Below the pieces are notes generated by a model. It did no database searches, was not told the DNA's origin, and worked only from the letters and a program-made list of their open reading frames with translations. A stretch of 51,426 nucleotides of DNA from positions 1 to 51,426 of the forward strand of contig CALOEW010000053.1 of NCBI GenBank assembly GCA_942492445.1, given 5' to 3'. Positions 18,466 to 27,586 of this stretch are shown here, in pieces (within the stretch, counting starts at the first letter, position 1; every line of letters starts with the position of its first letter). The position numbers and the translations under genes are program-made. Origin of the DNA: NORP240 sp942492445 (GTDB lineage Bacteria; Pseudomonadota; Gammaproteobacteria; Pseudomonadales; Pseudohongiellaceae).

Positions 18466-19452
18466 CTAGACGCGGAACGATACCATTCGATTGGTGATGT
18501 AGTAGCCGATTGCCATCAGCACCAGCTGCGCGATCACCAGGTTCTGCCCTGTCGGATTTTCCAGCATGAGCGGGAAATATTCCGGGTTCACCAGCTGCAG
18601 CATACCGGCAACGATGAATGGCAGAAAAACCAGCACCCTGGCAGTTGTCCGCATCTCGGCGGCCTGAATCCGGATCTCGCCGAACGCGGTAATCCGGTCC
18701 CGCAACAGCTTGCTGAGCCTGTTGAGCAGTTCCGCCAGATTGCCGCCGGTGTTTTTCTGCACCAGAACCGCTGTAACAAACAGGCGAATCTCTTCGGCGT
18801 TGACCCGGGCAGCGAGGTTGTGCAGCGCCTCGTCAAAGCTGAGCCCGTAATTGAGCTCGTCGAAGGTGACGGCCAGTTCACCGGCAATGGGTTGTGGCAT
18901 CTCCTCGGAAGCGATCTTGATGGCGCCGCTGAAGGGTGTGCCGGCCCGCAGGCTGCGTGCGAAAAAGTCCAGGGTATCGGGTATCTGCCGGACCAGCCTT
19001 TCATGGCGTTTGATCCGCTTGCGGGTCAGCAGCAGCCAGGGTACCAGAGCCCCCAGCAGAAAACCGACAGCCAGCAGAATCAGCGCCACCGACCTGAAAA
19101 AGTAGGAGACCGCCACGGCACCGACCACGCCGGTAACCAGGCAGAAGGCAAAATAAGTCGCGGGCCCATAACGCACACCGGCCTGTTCCAGAAAGCGATC
19201 CAGGTTATGCAGCCGGGGCATGCGAAGTAACAGGGAATCGAGGCCGGAGAGCCCTTCCTGCCGCGACAGGGAAATAAACTTCTTGGCCTCGGACTCTTCC
19301 ACCGCCGCCGCCGACAGCCGTCGAATCCGGCTCTTGATCTGTTCGGAACTGGAGTTTTGCGACGCAACCCACAACAGGTAGACACCGTAAATGACCAGGA
19401 CACATGCCAGAAACACGATAAAGGGAATTGAGTTCTGAACCAGTGAGTTCAT
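18466..19452 (-). CDS. tadB: Tad platform protein TadB
   Basis: This 328-residue inner membrane protein has an N-terminal helix (IPFIVFLACVLVIYGVYLL), a central pair of helices, and the T2SSF domain with IPDTLDFFARSLRAGTPFSG and KNTGGNLAELLNRLS. This is the standard TadB layout. It forms the inner membrane platform with TadC. The gene starts 10 bp after the tadA stop, and AAGGA precedes the ATG. Confidence 0.92.
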   Translation of the reverse strand: MNSLVQNSIPFIVFLACVLVIYGVYLLWVASQNSSSEQIKSRIRRLSAAAVEESEAKKFISLSRQEGLSGLDSLLLRMPRLHNLDRFLEQAGVRYGPATYFAFCLVTGVVGAVAVSYFFRSVALILLAVGFLLGALVPWLLLTRKRIKRHERLVRQIPDTLDFFARSLRAGTPFSGAIKIASEEMPQPIAGELAVTFDELNYGLSFDEALHNLAARVNAEEIRLFVTAVLVQKNTGGNLAELLNRLSKLLRDRITAFGEIRIQAAEMRTTARVLVFLPFIVAGMLQLVNPEYFPLMLENPTGQNLVIAQLVLMAIGYYITNRMVSFRV

Positions 19453-19462
19453 GGGTGGATCC

Positions 19463-20797
19463 TTATTCGTAGACTTTGTTAGGGTCGAACAGGTCCGGGC
19501 TCAGTTCGATACCGTATTCGGCAATCTGTTTGGTGATCTTGGGCCTGATCCCGGTAGGGTGGAAATGCCCGACAACCCTGCCCTGCTCGTCCACGGTCCG
19601 CTTCTTGTAGAGAAACAGTTCCTGCATCTCCACCACGTCTCCCTCCATGCCGGTGATCTCCTGGATGCTGGTAATGACGCGGCGGCCATCCAGAAGCCGT
19701 TCCTGATCCACCAGCAGATTGATGGCGGCGGCAATCTGTTGCCGGATCACCGTCGCCGGGATAGCCACTCCGCTCATACCCACCATGTGCTCCAGACGGG
19801 TCAGGGCGTCTCTGGGTGAGTTGGCATGAATGGTGGTCATGGACCCGTCGTGGCCTGTGTTCATGGCCTGCAGCATGTCCAGCGCTTCGGCACCACGCAC
19901 CTCGCCAACTATTATCCGGTCGGGGCGCATACGCAGGGAGTTTTTCACCAGGTCACGCTGGGTAATTTCACCCTCACCTTCTATATTCGGCGGCCTGGTC
20001 TCCAGTCGCACCACATGGGCCCTTTGCAATTGCAGTTCCGCGGAATCCTCGATGGTCACCACCCGTTCATCCTCCGGGATATACCCGGACAGGGCATTGA
20101 GCAGGGTGGTCTTACCGGAGCCGGTGCCACCGGAAACCAGGATATTCACCCGCGACCGCACTGCCGCACTGAGGAATTCTGCCATAGGCGGAGTCAGGGT
20201 TTTCAGCCCCACCAGGTCATCCATTACAAACGGATCGACACTGAACTTACGAATGGAAAGTATGGGCCCGTCCACCGACGCCGGCGGTATGATGACATTC
20301 ACCCGGGAGCCATCCTCCAGGCGCGCATCCACCATCGGGGAGGATTCGTCCACCCGGCGCCCCACGGCACTGGCAATCTTGTCGATCACCCGCATCAGAT
20401 GGGCGTCGCTCTGGAACTGCACGTCGGTCATTTCCAGTTTTCCCTGCCGCTCCACGTAAACCTGTCGCCAGGTATTGACCAGGATATCCGACACCGAGGG
20501 GTCGGCCAGCAGCGGTTCGATGGGACCGAGCCCCATCACTTCGTCCTGAATCTGCTTGATCACCTGTTCCCGTTCGCGACTGTTGAGACGAACCTGGCGT
20601 TCGCTCATGATCTGCCGCGCCACTTCCGCTATCTGGGTATCCACCTGGTCCCGGCTCAGCTGGTCGATGAATTCCAGGTCGATACGGTTGAGCAGCTCGC
20701 GATGGGTCTGGTCCTTGACCGTGCGCAGCATACCCCTCGCTTCAGCGGCGGATGTTTCACCCGGCGCTGCTGTTGCTGCCTGCAGATTCCTATTCAT
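19463..20797 (-). CDS. tadA: Tad pilus assembly ATPase TadA/CpaF
   Basis: This 444-residue type II/IV secretion ATPase has all motifs intact: Walker A SGGTGSGKTT at residues 222-231, Asp box VVTIEDSAEL at about 246-255, Walker B RPDRIIVGEVRG at 291-302 and His box GHDGSMTTIHANS at 315-327. It powers pilus assembly from the cytoplasmic face, and in some systems also retraction. The N-terminal 80 residues are the usual CpaF extension. A clear AGGAG site precedes the ATG. The gene sits between tadZ and tadB. Confidence 0.96.
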   Translation of the reverse strand: MNRNLQAATAAPGETSAAEARGMLRTVKDQTHRELLNRIDLEFIDQLSRDQVDTQIAEVARQIMSERQVRLNSREREQVIKQIQDEVMGLGPIEPLLADPSVSDILVNTWRQVYVERQGKLEMTDVQFQSDAHLMRVIDKIASAVGRRVDESSPMVDARLEDGSRVNVIIPPASVDGPILSIRKFSVDPFVMDDLVGLKTLTPPMAEFLSAAVRSRVNILVSGGTGSGKTTLLNALSGYIPEDERVVTIEDSAELQLQRAHVVRLETRPPNIEGEGEITQRDLVKNSLRMRPDRIIVGEVRGAEALDMLQAMNTGHDGSMTTIHANSPRDALTRLEHMVGMSGVAIPATVIRQQIAAAINLLVDQERLLDGRRVITSIQEITGMEGDVVEMQELFLYKKRTVDEQGRVVGHFHPTGIRPKITKQIAEYGIELSPDLFDPNKVYE

Positions 20798-20821
20798 TGT
20801 GACAATCTCCTAAAAGCTGAA

Positions 20822-22066
20822 TCAGGAAAACCAGCGACGTTTAACCTGCTTGCTGGCCTCCTCAATGTCCTTGTCGTAACTGAGCAGGTGTTGCGCAATC
20901 GATCTTAAATCTTTTACCAGGCCGGCTCTGCTTTCCAGTTCACAGGCCGCCTTGCCCTCGTTTTCCGCTTTCATCACCAGCTTGAAATCACTGCGCACGC
21001 GATGCAGCGGCAGATCCCTGATTAACTTTTCAAGGTCTACATTCTTGATGTCCTTCTCCAGTGACCCGGCGCGGTTGAGTATGATCTCGATATTCTGCAG
21101 GGGAATGCCGCGCTTGGGCAGCTTGTGCAGAACCATGTTCAGATTGCGCAGCATGGAAATGGTCCCCTGTGTGACCAGAAAAACCGGGTTGGAGAGGGCC
21201 AGGGCCTGCTCAACGACGTCGTTGATGAGTACCGGCAGATTGATCACCACGTGATCGTATTTCTGGCTCAGTACCGAGATCAGCCGCGACAGTGCGCGCG
21301 GTGACAGGCCATCCCACGGCGTCAGGTCGGCAGGCGAAGCCAGCACGTCCACACCGCTGGAATGACGGGACATCAGGGCTTCCACGAATACCGAGTCGAT
21401 CCGTCCGGGGCTGCGCAGAGCCTCGACAATACCGCCGTCGGACTTGATATCGAAATCGTAGGCCACGGTGCCGAACTGTATGTCGAGGTCGATCAGCGCA
21501 ACCCGGCGGTCAAACTCGAACTGCAGGGAGTACGCCAGGTTGGCTGCCACGAACGGGCCGCCGGCGCCACTGCGGGTGTTCAGAAAGGAGACCACGGCGC
21601 CTTTGTTGTCCCTGGCCCGGTGCAGGGATTTCCGGTGGCGCGCCAGGGAATTGGACAGGGCCACGATCAGGTCCTGCTGCACCAGAGGCAGGGTCAGCAC
21701 GTCCCGGACCCCGCTGCGCATCAACGCCGGCATGATGGCCATCTCGGAGCGGGGGAAGGCGGCGAACACCTCGGTCTGCTGGCCAAATTCCTCCACGAAG
21801 CGCCGGATATCCTCCAGGGCATCCTCGTGGTGGCCATCCAGCTCCAGGATCACCACATCCGGCAATTCGCTTCCCCCCTGGTCGGAGAGTACCTCCCGCA
21901 GTGGCCTGTTGGTTTCCGGTTCCTTGACTCGAAACTGCAATGACCGGATGCGACTCAGGGCCTGATCAATATCCGACGTCGTCTGAGAAGAATGCGCCAG
22001 AACCAGCACATTCAGCTGAATCTGAACCGCTTCATCACTAAATTCGTCGCGACTTCCACTATTCAC
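20822..22066 (-). CDS. tadZ: TadZ/CpaE-like localisation protein with a degenerate P-loop
   Basis: This is a 414-residue protein. Residues about 15-145 form a receiver-like domain (VVILELDGHH, SGVRDVLTLPL). The remainder is a ParA/MinD-like ATPase fold. The deviant Walker A is lost: where ParA proteins have KGGxGKS/T this protein has NTRSGAGGPF (residues 163-172), without either lysine and with Pro in place of Ser/Thr. Walker A' (VALIDLDIQFG) is kept. TadZ places the pilus machine in the cell, and atypical P-loops are known in the family. It starts at a GTG 2 bp after the preceding gene, with AGAGGG upstream. Confidence 0.9.
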   Translation of the reverse strand: MNSGSRDEFSDEAVQIQLNVLVLAHSSQTTSDIDQALSRIRSLQFRVKEPETNRPLREVLSDQGGSELPDVVILELDGHHEDALEDIRRFVEEFGQQTEVFAAFPRSEMAIMPALMRSGVRDVLTLPLVQQDLIVALSNSLARHRKSLHRARDNKGAVVSFLNTRSGAGGPFVAANLAYSLQFEFDRRVALIDLDIQFGTVAYDFDIKSDGGIVEALRSPGRIDSVFVEALMSRHSSGVDVLASPADLTPWDGLSPRALSRLISVLSQKYDHVVINLPVLINDVVEQALALSNPVFLVTQGTISMLRNLNMVLHKLPKRGIPLQNIEIILNRAGSLEKDIKNVDLEKLIRDLPLHRVRSDFKLVMKAENEGKAACELESRAGLVKDLRSIAQHLLSYDKDIEEASKQVKRRWFS

Positions 22067-22068
22067 AT

Positions 22069-22668
22069 CTATCCCTCTGTGTACAAATCCTCACCCAGGC
22101 GCGTGACTTCAAACGCCGGAAAATTAAACCCGGTGCTCAAACCCAGAAACCCCCCCAGCACAAAAGGGCGGGTGTAGTTCTGCAACTGCACGGTGACCAG
22201 GGGTATGGGCCGGGGCCGCAGCGGATTGCCGCTGTCCGAGCACGAGTAGGAGACTTCGATCTGACTTGCCTGCACCGTCGGCAGGAACAGTTGCGCCCGC
22301 TGCAGCATCCGGTAACCGGTGGGACCCGGGTCACCCACAGTTGTCGGCGCACTGGTATTGACGTCACTCAGCGCCACGATCACCGGCGCACCCCCCGGAC
22401 AGACCAGGGTGCCGGCTCCACTGCCACCGCAGCCACTGCCCCAGATATCGCAGACCGGATCGGCGGTTATAGCGAGCCTGCTGATCTGGCGGGTCATTTC
22501 GTTGGCCCGGGACATGTCGAACAATAACAGGACAAACTCCATGATGCCCAGCACCAGCAGCAGGAACAGGGTCACGGTGATGGCAAACTCCACCAGTACC
22601 GCGCCCGACTGCGAGCGCCGGTCTGTTGTCAACTTACTCGCCAATGTAACGTTCCTCGGCCTGCGCAT
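22069..22668 (-). CDS. TadE-like minor pilin
   Basis: This is a 199-residue protein with an N-terminal prepilin-like segment: SQSG followed by AVLVEFAITVTLFLLLVLGI, where Glu is at +5 after the likely cleavage Gly. The mature part carries Cys pairs (VCDIWGSGCGGSG, SYSCSDSG) likely to form disulfides. TadE/TadF pseudopilins are processed like pilin and help pilus assembly. The ATG at 22668 overlaps the upstream gene by 35 bp; a TTG at 22644 is an alternative. It lies 2 bp before tadZ. Confidence 0.85.
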   Translation of the reverse strand: MRRPRNVTLASKLTTDRRSQSGAVLVEFAITVTLFLLLVLGIMEFVLLLFDMSRANEMTRQISRLAITADPVCDIWGSGCGGSGAGTLVCPGGAPVIVALSDVNTSAPTTVGDPGPTGYRMLQRAQLFLPTVQASQIEVSYSCSDSGNPLRPRPIPLVTVQLQNYTRPFVLGGFLGLSTGFNFPAFEVTRLGEDLYTEG

Positions 22669-23146
22669 TCAGAATTATCGGCCCCACCTGAAAAAACGGT
22701 ACCAGCGAATTGCCAGACAGGGGCACGAACTGAGCCGACGCCTCAACCCGGACAACACAGGCCCGTACTTCTGTTGCCCCCCCCAATCCGAGCAGTTCCG
22801 GACGTCTTGAAAAGGTGATGGCACCCGCCGAGTTCAGCCCCGGCAGGATCACGCTACCCGCCCCGGCATTGGTATTTTCGATCAGTAGTTCCGCCTGGGC
22901 GACCGCTGCTCCCCAGGTCGCGCCAGGATCACAATGAGGTTGAGCTGTTACCGCATTCGGCACTCTGGAAAGGTAACGCACACCCGTAGTCACTGCCTGG
23001 GTGAGGGTGTTGGCCTGCAACAGCGCCCGGCCCAGTTCCACAAACCCGAACAGCACGATAATCAGCAGGGGCATCAACACGGCCATCTCCAGCAAAGCGG
23101 CGCCATGCTGCCTGTCAGATCTGTTGCGGGCAGCTCCGTTACTCAT
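22634..23146 (-). CDS. TadE-like minor pilin
   Basis: This is a 170-residue protein. After a short basic leader comes QHG followed by AALLEMAVLMPLLIIVLFGF, a prepilin cleavage site with Glu at +5 and one membrane helix. The rest is a small soluble domain (ALLQANTLTQAVTTGVRYLS). It is the TadE type of pseudopilin. The ATG at 23146 overlaps the stop of the TadG-like gene by 8 bases, pointing to coupled translation; an in-frame ATG four codons upstream is possible. Confidence 0.85.
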   Translation of the reverse strand: MSNGAARNRSDRQHGAALLEMAVLMPLLIIVLFGFVELGRALLQANTLTQAVTTGVRYLSRVPNAVTAQPHCDPGATWGAAVAQAELLIENTNAGAGSVILPGLNSAGAITFSRRPELLGLGGATEVRACVVRVEASAQFVPLSGNSLVPFFQVGPIILNAQAEERYIGE

Positions 23147-24569
23147 ACAGCTGCACATCGACCAGGATGTTCGCGTCCGCCCCCGGCGTCGACCATCCCA
23201 GGTATTCTCCCCAGATCTGCCGGTTCGGCGGAGCCTCGACGGCCTTGGTCAGAAACATTTTGGCAAACCCTTCCTGCCCGAACATGGTGAAAGTCTGCCG
23301 CCCGGCCAGATTCTGGGCGGTGCAGTTGACCACCGCCGCATTCAATACCCGGCGGCCCTTGACCGTGCCCGATGACACGTTGTTCGGATTCGGTATGCCG
23401 TCATAGGTGGTGTCGTCGGTGCCCGGCGGGTAAGGTATCAACGGACTCTGGCTGGGGAGGAACCCGTTGTCTATCTCCCACTCGTACATGTCAAACCGGG
23501 TCATGGTGGCATACCCGGGCGGCCCCAATGGAAACGAAGGGCCCCAGGCCTGCCAGGCATGGTAGGTGGTCCAGTAGGAACTTCGATCCCAGTTACCGGT
23601 GCCGAATTTGTCCGCGGGAGCCGGCCGGAAAGTCTGGTCGTTGGGATAGTCGATGACATCGGGTGCCGGTGGGTAAGTTGAGCTGGTGCCGGCAAACCCG
23701 GGGTTGTAATACTGGTCAAAGCGCGTGTTGATGGCTCGGCGTGTGCGCTGGGTCATCTGGCCCGGTTCCGTGGTAAACACCGGAGGCGTGCAGCCTACGG
23801 TGCCCTCATCCGCCAGGTAGGGCGCCATCGCGTCGGCGCCTGTCAGTCCGAACAGGGCCAGAAAGCCGACGTCGCCCGGCGCCCAGCTACTGCCCGGGCC
23901 CTGATCCGCCAGCAGGATCTGCTCGCCAGGGTTCATGACGTCCTGGAAGCGCTGCCCGGATGCCTCAAAGGGGTTACACAACATCAAGGGCGGGTACTCG
24001 CAATAATTGTAATTGCGGCCCGCCGTAGCGGTGGCCTGCAGAAAACTCTGGGTCTCCACATTCAAACCAAACAAGCCGAGCACCGGCAGAAAGTACAGGG
24101 GCAGCGAGTAGGCATCGCTGTTGACCGACTGATCCATGGTGACCCGGACATAATGGGACTGTGCATCCAGCGTCGTTTCAAACCTGCCGTCACCGTCGGC
24201 GTCAGCCTGCGCACAGAAATCGGGGTAGATGGTCACCGTGGCCGGATCCGGGTCGTACTCGGAGCCGATGGCACAGTAGAATTCCAGCGAAATGTTGGCC
24301 CCTAGAAGTTCAGCGACCTCGGCGAAGGCACTGCCGTACGCCAGCGCGTTACGCGCTGCCTGTTCTGCCCGCCCCTGGGCGCCGGAGTTGCGACTCAGTT
24401 CAAAAGCTGCCGCCACGGCAGCGGCGTCGACCCCATTCTGCATCTGCGAACGCAGCACGAACAACCGACCTACATCCAGGGCAAGCGCGCCAAAACCCAG
24501 CAATACTACCAGGAGTACCGATGCGACTATTAAATAGGCGCCTCGCTGCGTTCGTCGCTGTGTGTGCAT
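23139..24569 (-). CDS. tadG: TadG-like pilus assembly protein
   Basis: This is a 476-residue protein. The N-terminal helix (RGAYLIVASVLLVVLLGFGA) and the DAAAVAAAFELSR stretch identify the TadG N-terminal domain. The C-terminal 300 residues are rich in Tyr, Trp and Pro (DQYYNPGF, WTTYHAWQAWGPSFPLGPPG) with several Cys, and I see no MIDAS-type vWA motif (DxSxS), unlike many TadG proteins. It is probably anchored in the inner membrane with a large periplasmic part. It is the first of three consecutive TadE/G-type genes. Confidence 0.8.
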   Translation of the reverse strand: MHTQRRTQRGAYLIVASVLLVVLLGFGALALDVGRLFVLRSQMQNGVDAAAVAAAFELSRNSGAQGRAEQAARNALAYGSAFAEVAELLGANISLEFYCAIGSEYDPDPATVTIYPDFCAQADADGDGRFETTLDAQSHYVRVTMDQSVNSDAYSLPLYFLPVLGLFGLNVETQSFLQATATAGRNYNYCEYPPLMLCNPFEASGQRFQDVMNPGEQILLADQGPGSSWAPGDVGFLALFGLTGADAMAPYLADEGTVGCTPPVFTTEPGQMTQRTRRAINTRFDQYYNPGFAGTSSTYPPAPDVIDYPNDQTFRPAPADKFGTGNWDRSSYWTTYHAWQAWGPSFPLGPPGYATMTRFDMYEWEIDNGFLPSQSPLIPYPPGTDDTTYDGIPNPNNVSSGTVKGRRVLNAAVVNCTAQNLAGRQTFTMFGQEGFAKMFLTKAVEAPPNRQIWGEYLGWSTPGADANILVDVQLYE

Positions 24570-24586
24570 ACACGTTACCCTGTCAC

Positions 24587-24850
24587 TCAGTTGCCGCCTA
24601 CATCCTGGACCAGGCTGGCGTTCTGGGCCTGGTTACTGCGGTTTCGCATCCTATCGACCGCCTGATCGACCCGTGGCCCGTCCAGGCTGGCCGAACCATC
24701 CGGGCCACCGGCGTCCGGGTTGAGTGTCTGAACGGCCACATTGTGACGCACCGCATCGCCGAAATCATCGTCGAGATGCGGCGACATTTCGCTCCGGCAA
24801 CCCGCCAGCAGCACTATTGTCAACCCGGTAAAAAGAACGTATTTCAACAT
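24587..24850 (-). CDS. Small Tad-locus lipoprotein
   Basis: This is an 87-residue protein with signal MLKYVLFTGLTIVLLAGC, a clear lipobox (LAGC, Cys18). The mature part contains DDDFGDAVRHNVAVQTLNPD, a motif I associate with short lipoproteins encoded beside RcpA secretins in gammaproteobacterial Tad loci; some carry the same FGxAVxxN element as CpaD/RcpB. It may be a secretin pilotin. An AGGAG site precedes the ATG, and the gene sits directly after the secretin gene. Confidence 0.75.
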   Translation of the reverse strand: MLKYVLFTGLTIVLLAGCRSEMSPHLDDDFGDAVRHNVAVQTLNPDAGGPDGSASLDGPRVDQAVDRMRNRSNQAQNASLVQDVGGN

Positions 24851-24862
24851 GCTGCTCTCCTG

Positions 24863-26254
24863 TTAGAACTGATGCCCCTGGGCTCCATCGAGTCCCTGGT
24901 CCAGGTCCGCCTGACTGTCGTCTTCCGGCTCCGGCGCCTCGACACGGCCCTGCAGGATCTGATCGTAGGCACTTGGGGGGCGAAAGTTGTCCGTGGGCAG
25001 GGCGATGGCGTTGCGGTCCACAGAGGTTACCAGACGCGGCGTGACCACGATAACCAGTTCAGTTTCGTCGCGGTTGAACTCGTTGCTGCGGAACAGAGCG
25101 CCCAGAATCGGAATGGAGCCCAGCCCGGGAAACTCGCTGACCAGTGAACCAATATTATTCTGCAACAGCCCGGCAATGGCAAAGCTGTTGCCATCGCCAA
25201 GCTCAATGGAGGTGGAAACCCTGCGGGTGCGAATGCCCGGCACCGTGGTTCCCAGCACACTGGTGCCGGAGGTGATGTCCAGGTCCGACACTTCGGTGGT
25301 CAGCTGCAGGTTGATCCGGTCAGAAGAAAGCACCGTTGGAGTGAACTCCAGCCCCACTCCGAACTCCCGGTATTGAATACTGATCGCTCCCGCCAGGGCC
25401 CCGCCCTGGGCCACCGGAATCGGGAATTCCCCACCGGCCAGGAAACTGGCCTGCTGGCCCGACATGGCCACGATATTGGGCTCCGCCAGCACCTGGGCCA
25501 CGCCTTCCTGGACCAGCGCGGAAAGGGCCACATTGAGCGAATCGGACAGGCTGGTGTTATTGACCAGCACCCCTCCGAATGCATTCTGGACAGGACTGCC
25601 GGTGATGATCTCCAGCCCTGTTTCCCGGCCGGCGCCGCCGACAACATCGGTGGCAATGCCAAGATCGCGAATGCGGGTACGGTTCACTTCGGCGATCCGG
25701 GCTTCCAGCATGACCTGCTGTCCACCGCCCACTTCCAGCAGGTTGACCATGGAATCGGGGCCGACAAACGTGTTGGCCACCGACAGCACCGCGTCCTGAG
25801 CCATGGCACTGGACACCTGGCCACTGATTACCACCCGGCCATTGGCGGAGGTCACCTGAATGCCCCGCTCGTCCGGAAGAATGTCGTCCAGGTTGCGCCG
25901 GATCGCCACCAGGTCGTAACCCACCACCAGGTCCAGGATGGCGACAATCCGGTCATTGGTATCGCGGAAGGCCAGGTTGGTGATGCCCGGTTCACGGCCC
26001 ACCACCAGAAACTGGTTTTCATTCAGCAGATTGACATTGGCGACATTGGGGTTTCCCACTATCACCTGGGATAACGGCTGATCGGACTGGATGATCTGTG
26101 ACTTGCCCACCGGGAGGCTCATTTGCTCCACCTGGCCGCCGTCCAGCCCCAGCGTGTAGGACTGTTGAGCCTGCGCCGTCACCGCGCTCAGCAGCAGGAG
26201 GGCTAACAATCCACTGCTGCAAACTGCCAGGGAATTTTTTAGTGTGGCGAACAT
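24863..26254 (-). CDS. rcpA: Tad outer membrane secretin RcpA/CpaC
   Basis: This 463-residue secretin has a signal peptide (LLALLLLSAVTAQA), then a pilus-type N-domain (IIQSDQPLSQVIVGNPNVANV), a BON-like domain (GIQVTSANGRVVISGQV), and the secretin core with VQEGVAQVLAEPNIVAMSG, the FLAGGEFPIP motif and a C-terminal ETELVIVVTPRLV. It forms the outer membrane channel for the Flp pilus. AAGGAG lies before the ATG. It follows rcpC by about 36 bp. Confidence 0.95.
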   Translation of the reverse strand: MFATLKNSLAVCSSGLLALLLLSAVTAQAQQSYTLGLDGGQVEQMSLPVGKSQIIQSDQPLSQVIVGNPNVANVNLLNENQFLVVGREPGITNLAFRDTNDRIVAILDLVVGYDLVAIRRNLDDILPDERGIQVTSANGRVVISGQVSSAMAQDAVLSVANTFVGPDSMVNLLEVGGGQQVMLEARIAEVNRTRIRDLGIATDVVGGAGRETGLEIITGSPVQNAFGGVLVNNTSLSDSLNVALSALVQEGVAQVLAEPNIVAMSGQQASFLAGGEFPIPVAQGGALAGAISIQYREFGVGLEFTPTVLSSDRINLQLTTEVSDLDITSGTSVLGTTVPGIRTRRVSTSIELGDGNSFAIAGLLQNNIGSLVSEFPGLGSIPILGALFRSNEFNRDETELVIVVTPRLVTSVDRNAIALPTDNFRPPSAYDQILQGRVEAPEPEDDSQADLDQGLDGAQGHQF

Positions 26255-26290
26255 TTGTATCTCCTTGGTGCGGTATCAGTATTGCCAGAG

Positions 26291-27169
26291 TTACCTGCCT
26301 GATGAATTCGATGACGACTCGACCTCGACCGTCTCATCCCTGATCTCAAGACCACGGATCACCTGCACTTCTCTTTGATTGGGCGGTAACTGCAATCCGG
26401 AACCCCTGGCCCCCGACGCGGCGACCCGGGGCAGGAAATCCTCCGGACCGTATTCCCACAGATCGTCCAGAGCGATGGTGGGGGACTCGTCCTCGGTCCT
26501 GTCGCCCTCGTTACGCAGCAGCAGCGTCAGGTCACCGACCCGCTGGGCGAGGGTCAGGGTTTTGGCCTGTTCCGGTTCGGCCAGCAGGGTCACGACATTG
26601 ACCACTACCGGCTCCTCCGTGGCTTCGGAACTGACCTGATCCACGCCGAGTACTACCATGTCCTGCAACAGTGTCCGGGTTACCGGCTGGCCATCACGGC
26701 GGCCGATGGAAGTGGTATGCAACACGTCGACGCGATCGCCGGGGAGAACGAAACCGCCCACACCCCGTACTTCGTTGACTGGAATGGAAACCGCACGGGC
26801 CCCGTCGGGAATTCTGGTGGTCAGGCCGCGCAGGGCAATACCGGTGGAAAGCTTGTCCGGCAGCACCACTTCACCGGCGCGCATGCTCACCAGCACGATA
26901 GGCGTCTGCCCGGTCAGGACTTCCGGTATGGTCTGGAAGGCACCCATGGGAACGGCCTGCTCGGGCAGCTCCACCACACGCAGGTGAATCTGTTCCAGCG
27001 CCAGCCCCACCGGCAGGTCCGCAACGGCGATCACCGTGGGCACACCACTGGTCTGTACTTCGGTGGCTGGCTGGGAAACCTGTTGCTGTACGATATTATT
27101 GACCAGATAAGCCGCCAACGACCCCAGTACCACGGCCACGAGCAACAGGAGCAGTGCTCTGTATCGCAT
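26291..27169 (-). CDS. rcpC: Tad periplasmic protein RcpC/CpaB
   Basis: This 292-residue protein has one N-terminal membrane helix (YRALLLLLVAVVLGSLAAYL), then a SAF domain (TVIAVADLPVGLALEQIHLR, residues about 45-110) and the RcpC/CpaB region (PDGARAVSIPVNEVRGVGGF, VLPGDRVDVLHTT). It links the secretin to the inner membrane parts. I chose the ATG at 27169, which has AAGGGG upstream and starts with the membrane helix; the longer frame to 27244 adds non-typical sequence. Confidence 0.92.
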   Translation of the reverse strand: MRYRALLLLLVAVVLGSLAAYLVNNIVQQQVSQPATEVQTSGVPTVIAVADLPVGLALEQIHLRVVELPEQAVPMGAFQTIPEVLTGQTPIVLVSMRAGEVVLPDKLSTGIALRGLTTRIPDGARAVSIPVNEVRGVGGFVLPGDRVDVLHTTSIGRRDGQPVTRTLLQDMVVLGVDQVSSEATEEPVVVNVVTLLAEPEQAKTLTLAQRVGDLTLLLRNEGDRTEDESPTIALDDLWEYGPEDFLPRVAASGARGSGLQLPPNQREVQVIRGLEIRDETVEVESSSNSSGR

Positions 27170-27586
27170 GACATTACCCCTTGATCCAAAGACCTTTCCT
27201 GGTGATAGAGTGAAACAATTCGTTTGTTCTGAAAACGCGGGCAAGTCGCAGCTTGCCGTTGCTGTACACCTGCCGATTCAGCTGCCGGACAGGCTGACCA
27301 ATTAAGCGGCGGGGACACTTTGACCCGCAAACCTGCCTGGATCAGTACAACCGGGACAACCGGGCAATCAGACCTCGGCCAGCCCGATCAATCCTGGTAC
27401 CGTGCCACTGCAACAGATTCACTGCACTGGCAGAGTCAAATTGACCAGCGCACCGATCACCGCCAGGCGCGGATCGAAGGTCTCAGAATCGCAATTGTCA
27501 AGAGTGGTGAGATTCCGGGCCCGTCCCTGCCGGGCACGCACCGCCTGCCCCACACCGGGGCCCGGCCTCACTGCCTATCCTGACTG
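27170..27586. other. 417-bp gene-free gap between flp and rcpC
   Basis: In many Tad loci the prepilin peptidase gene (tadV/cpaA) sits here. No protein-like frame is present on the minus strand. The flp-proximal end contains CCGGGCCC at 27515-27522 and its complement GGGCCCGG at 27558-27565, able to form a GC-rich stem 22 bp after the flp stop. That stem may lower read-through so that pilin is made in excess. Confidence 0.5.

Noticed and set aside
18250..19230. 326-codon + strand frame
   Set aside because: It is antisense to tadC and tadB, with Gln/His-rich shadow composition.
19826..20908. 360-codon + strand frame
   Set aside because: It is antisense to tadA and the end of tadZ; the real genes have all expected motifs.
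27320..27583. 87-codon + frame in the flp-rcpC gap
   Set aside because: It has no ribosome site, no hydrophobic or conserved motif, and shows no prepilin peptidase features.
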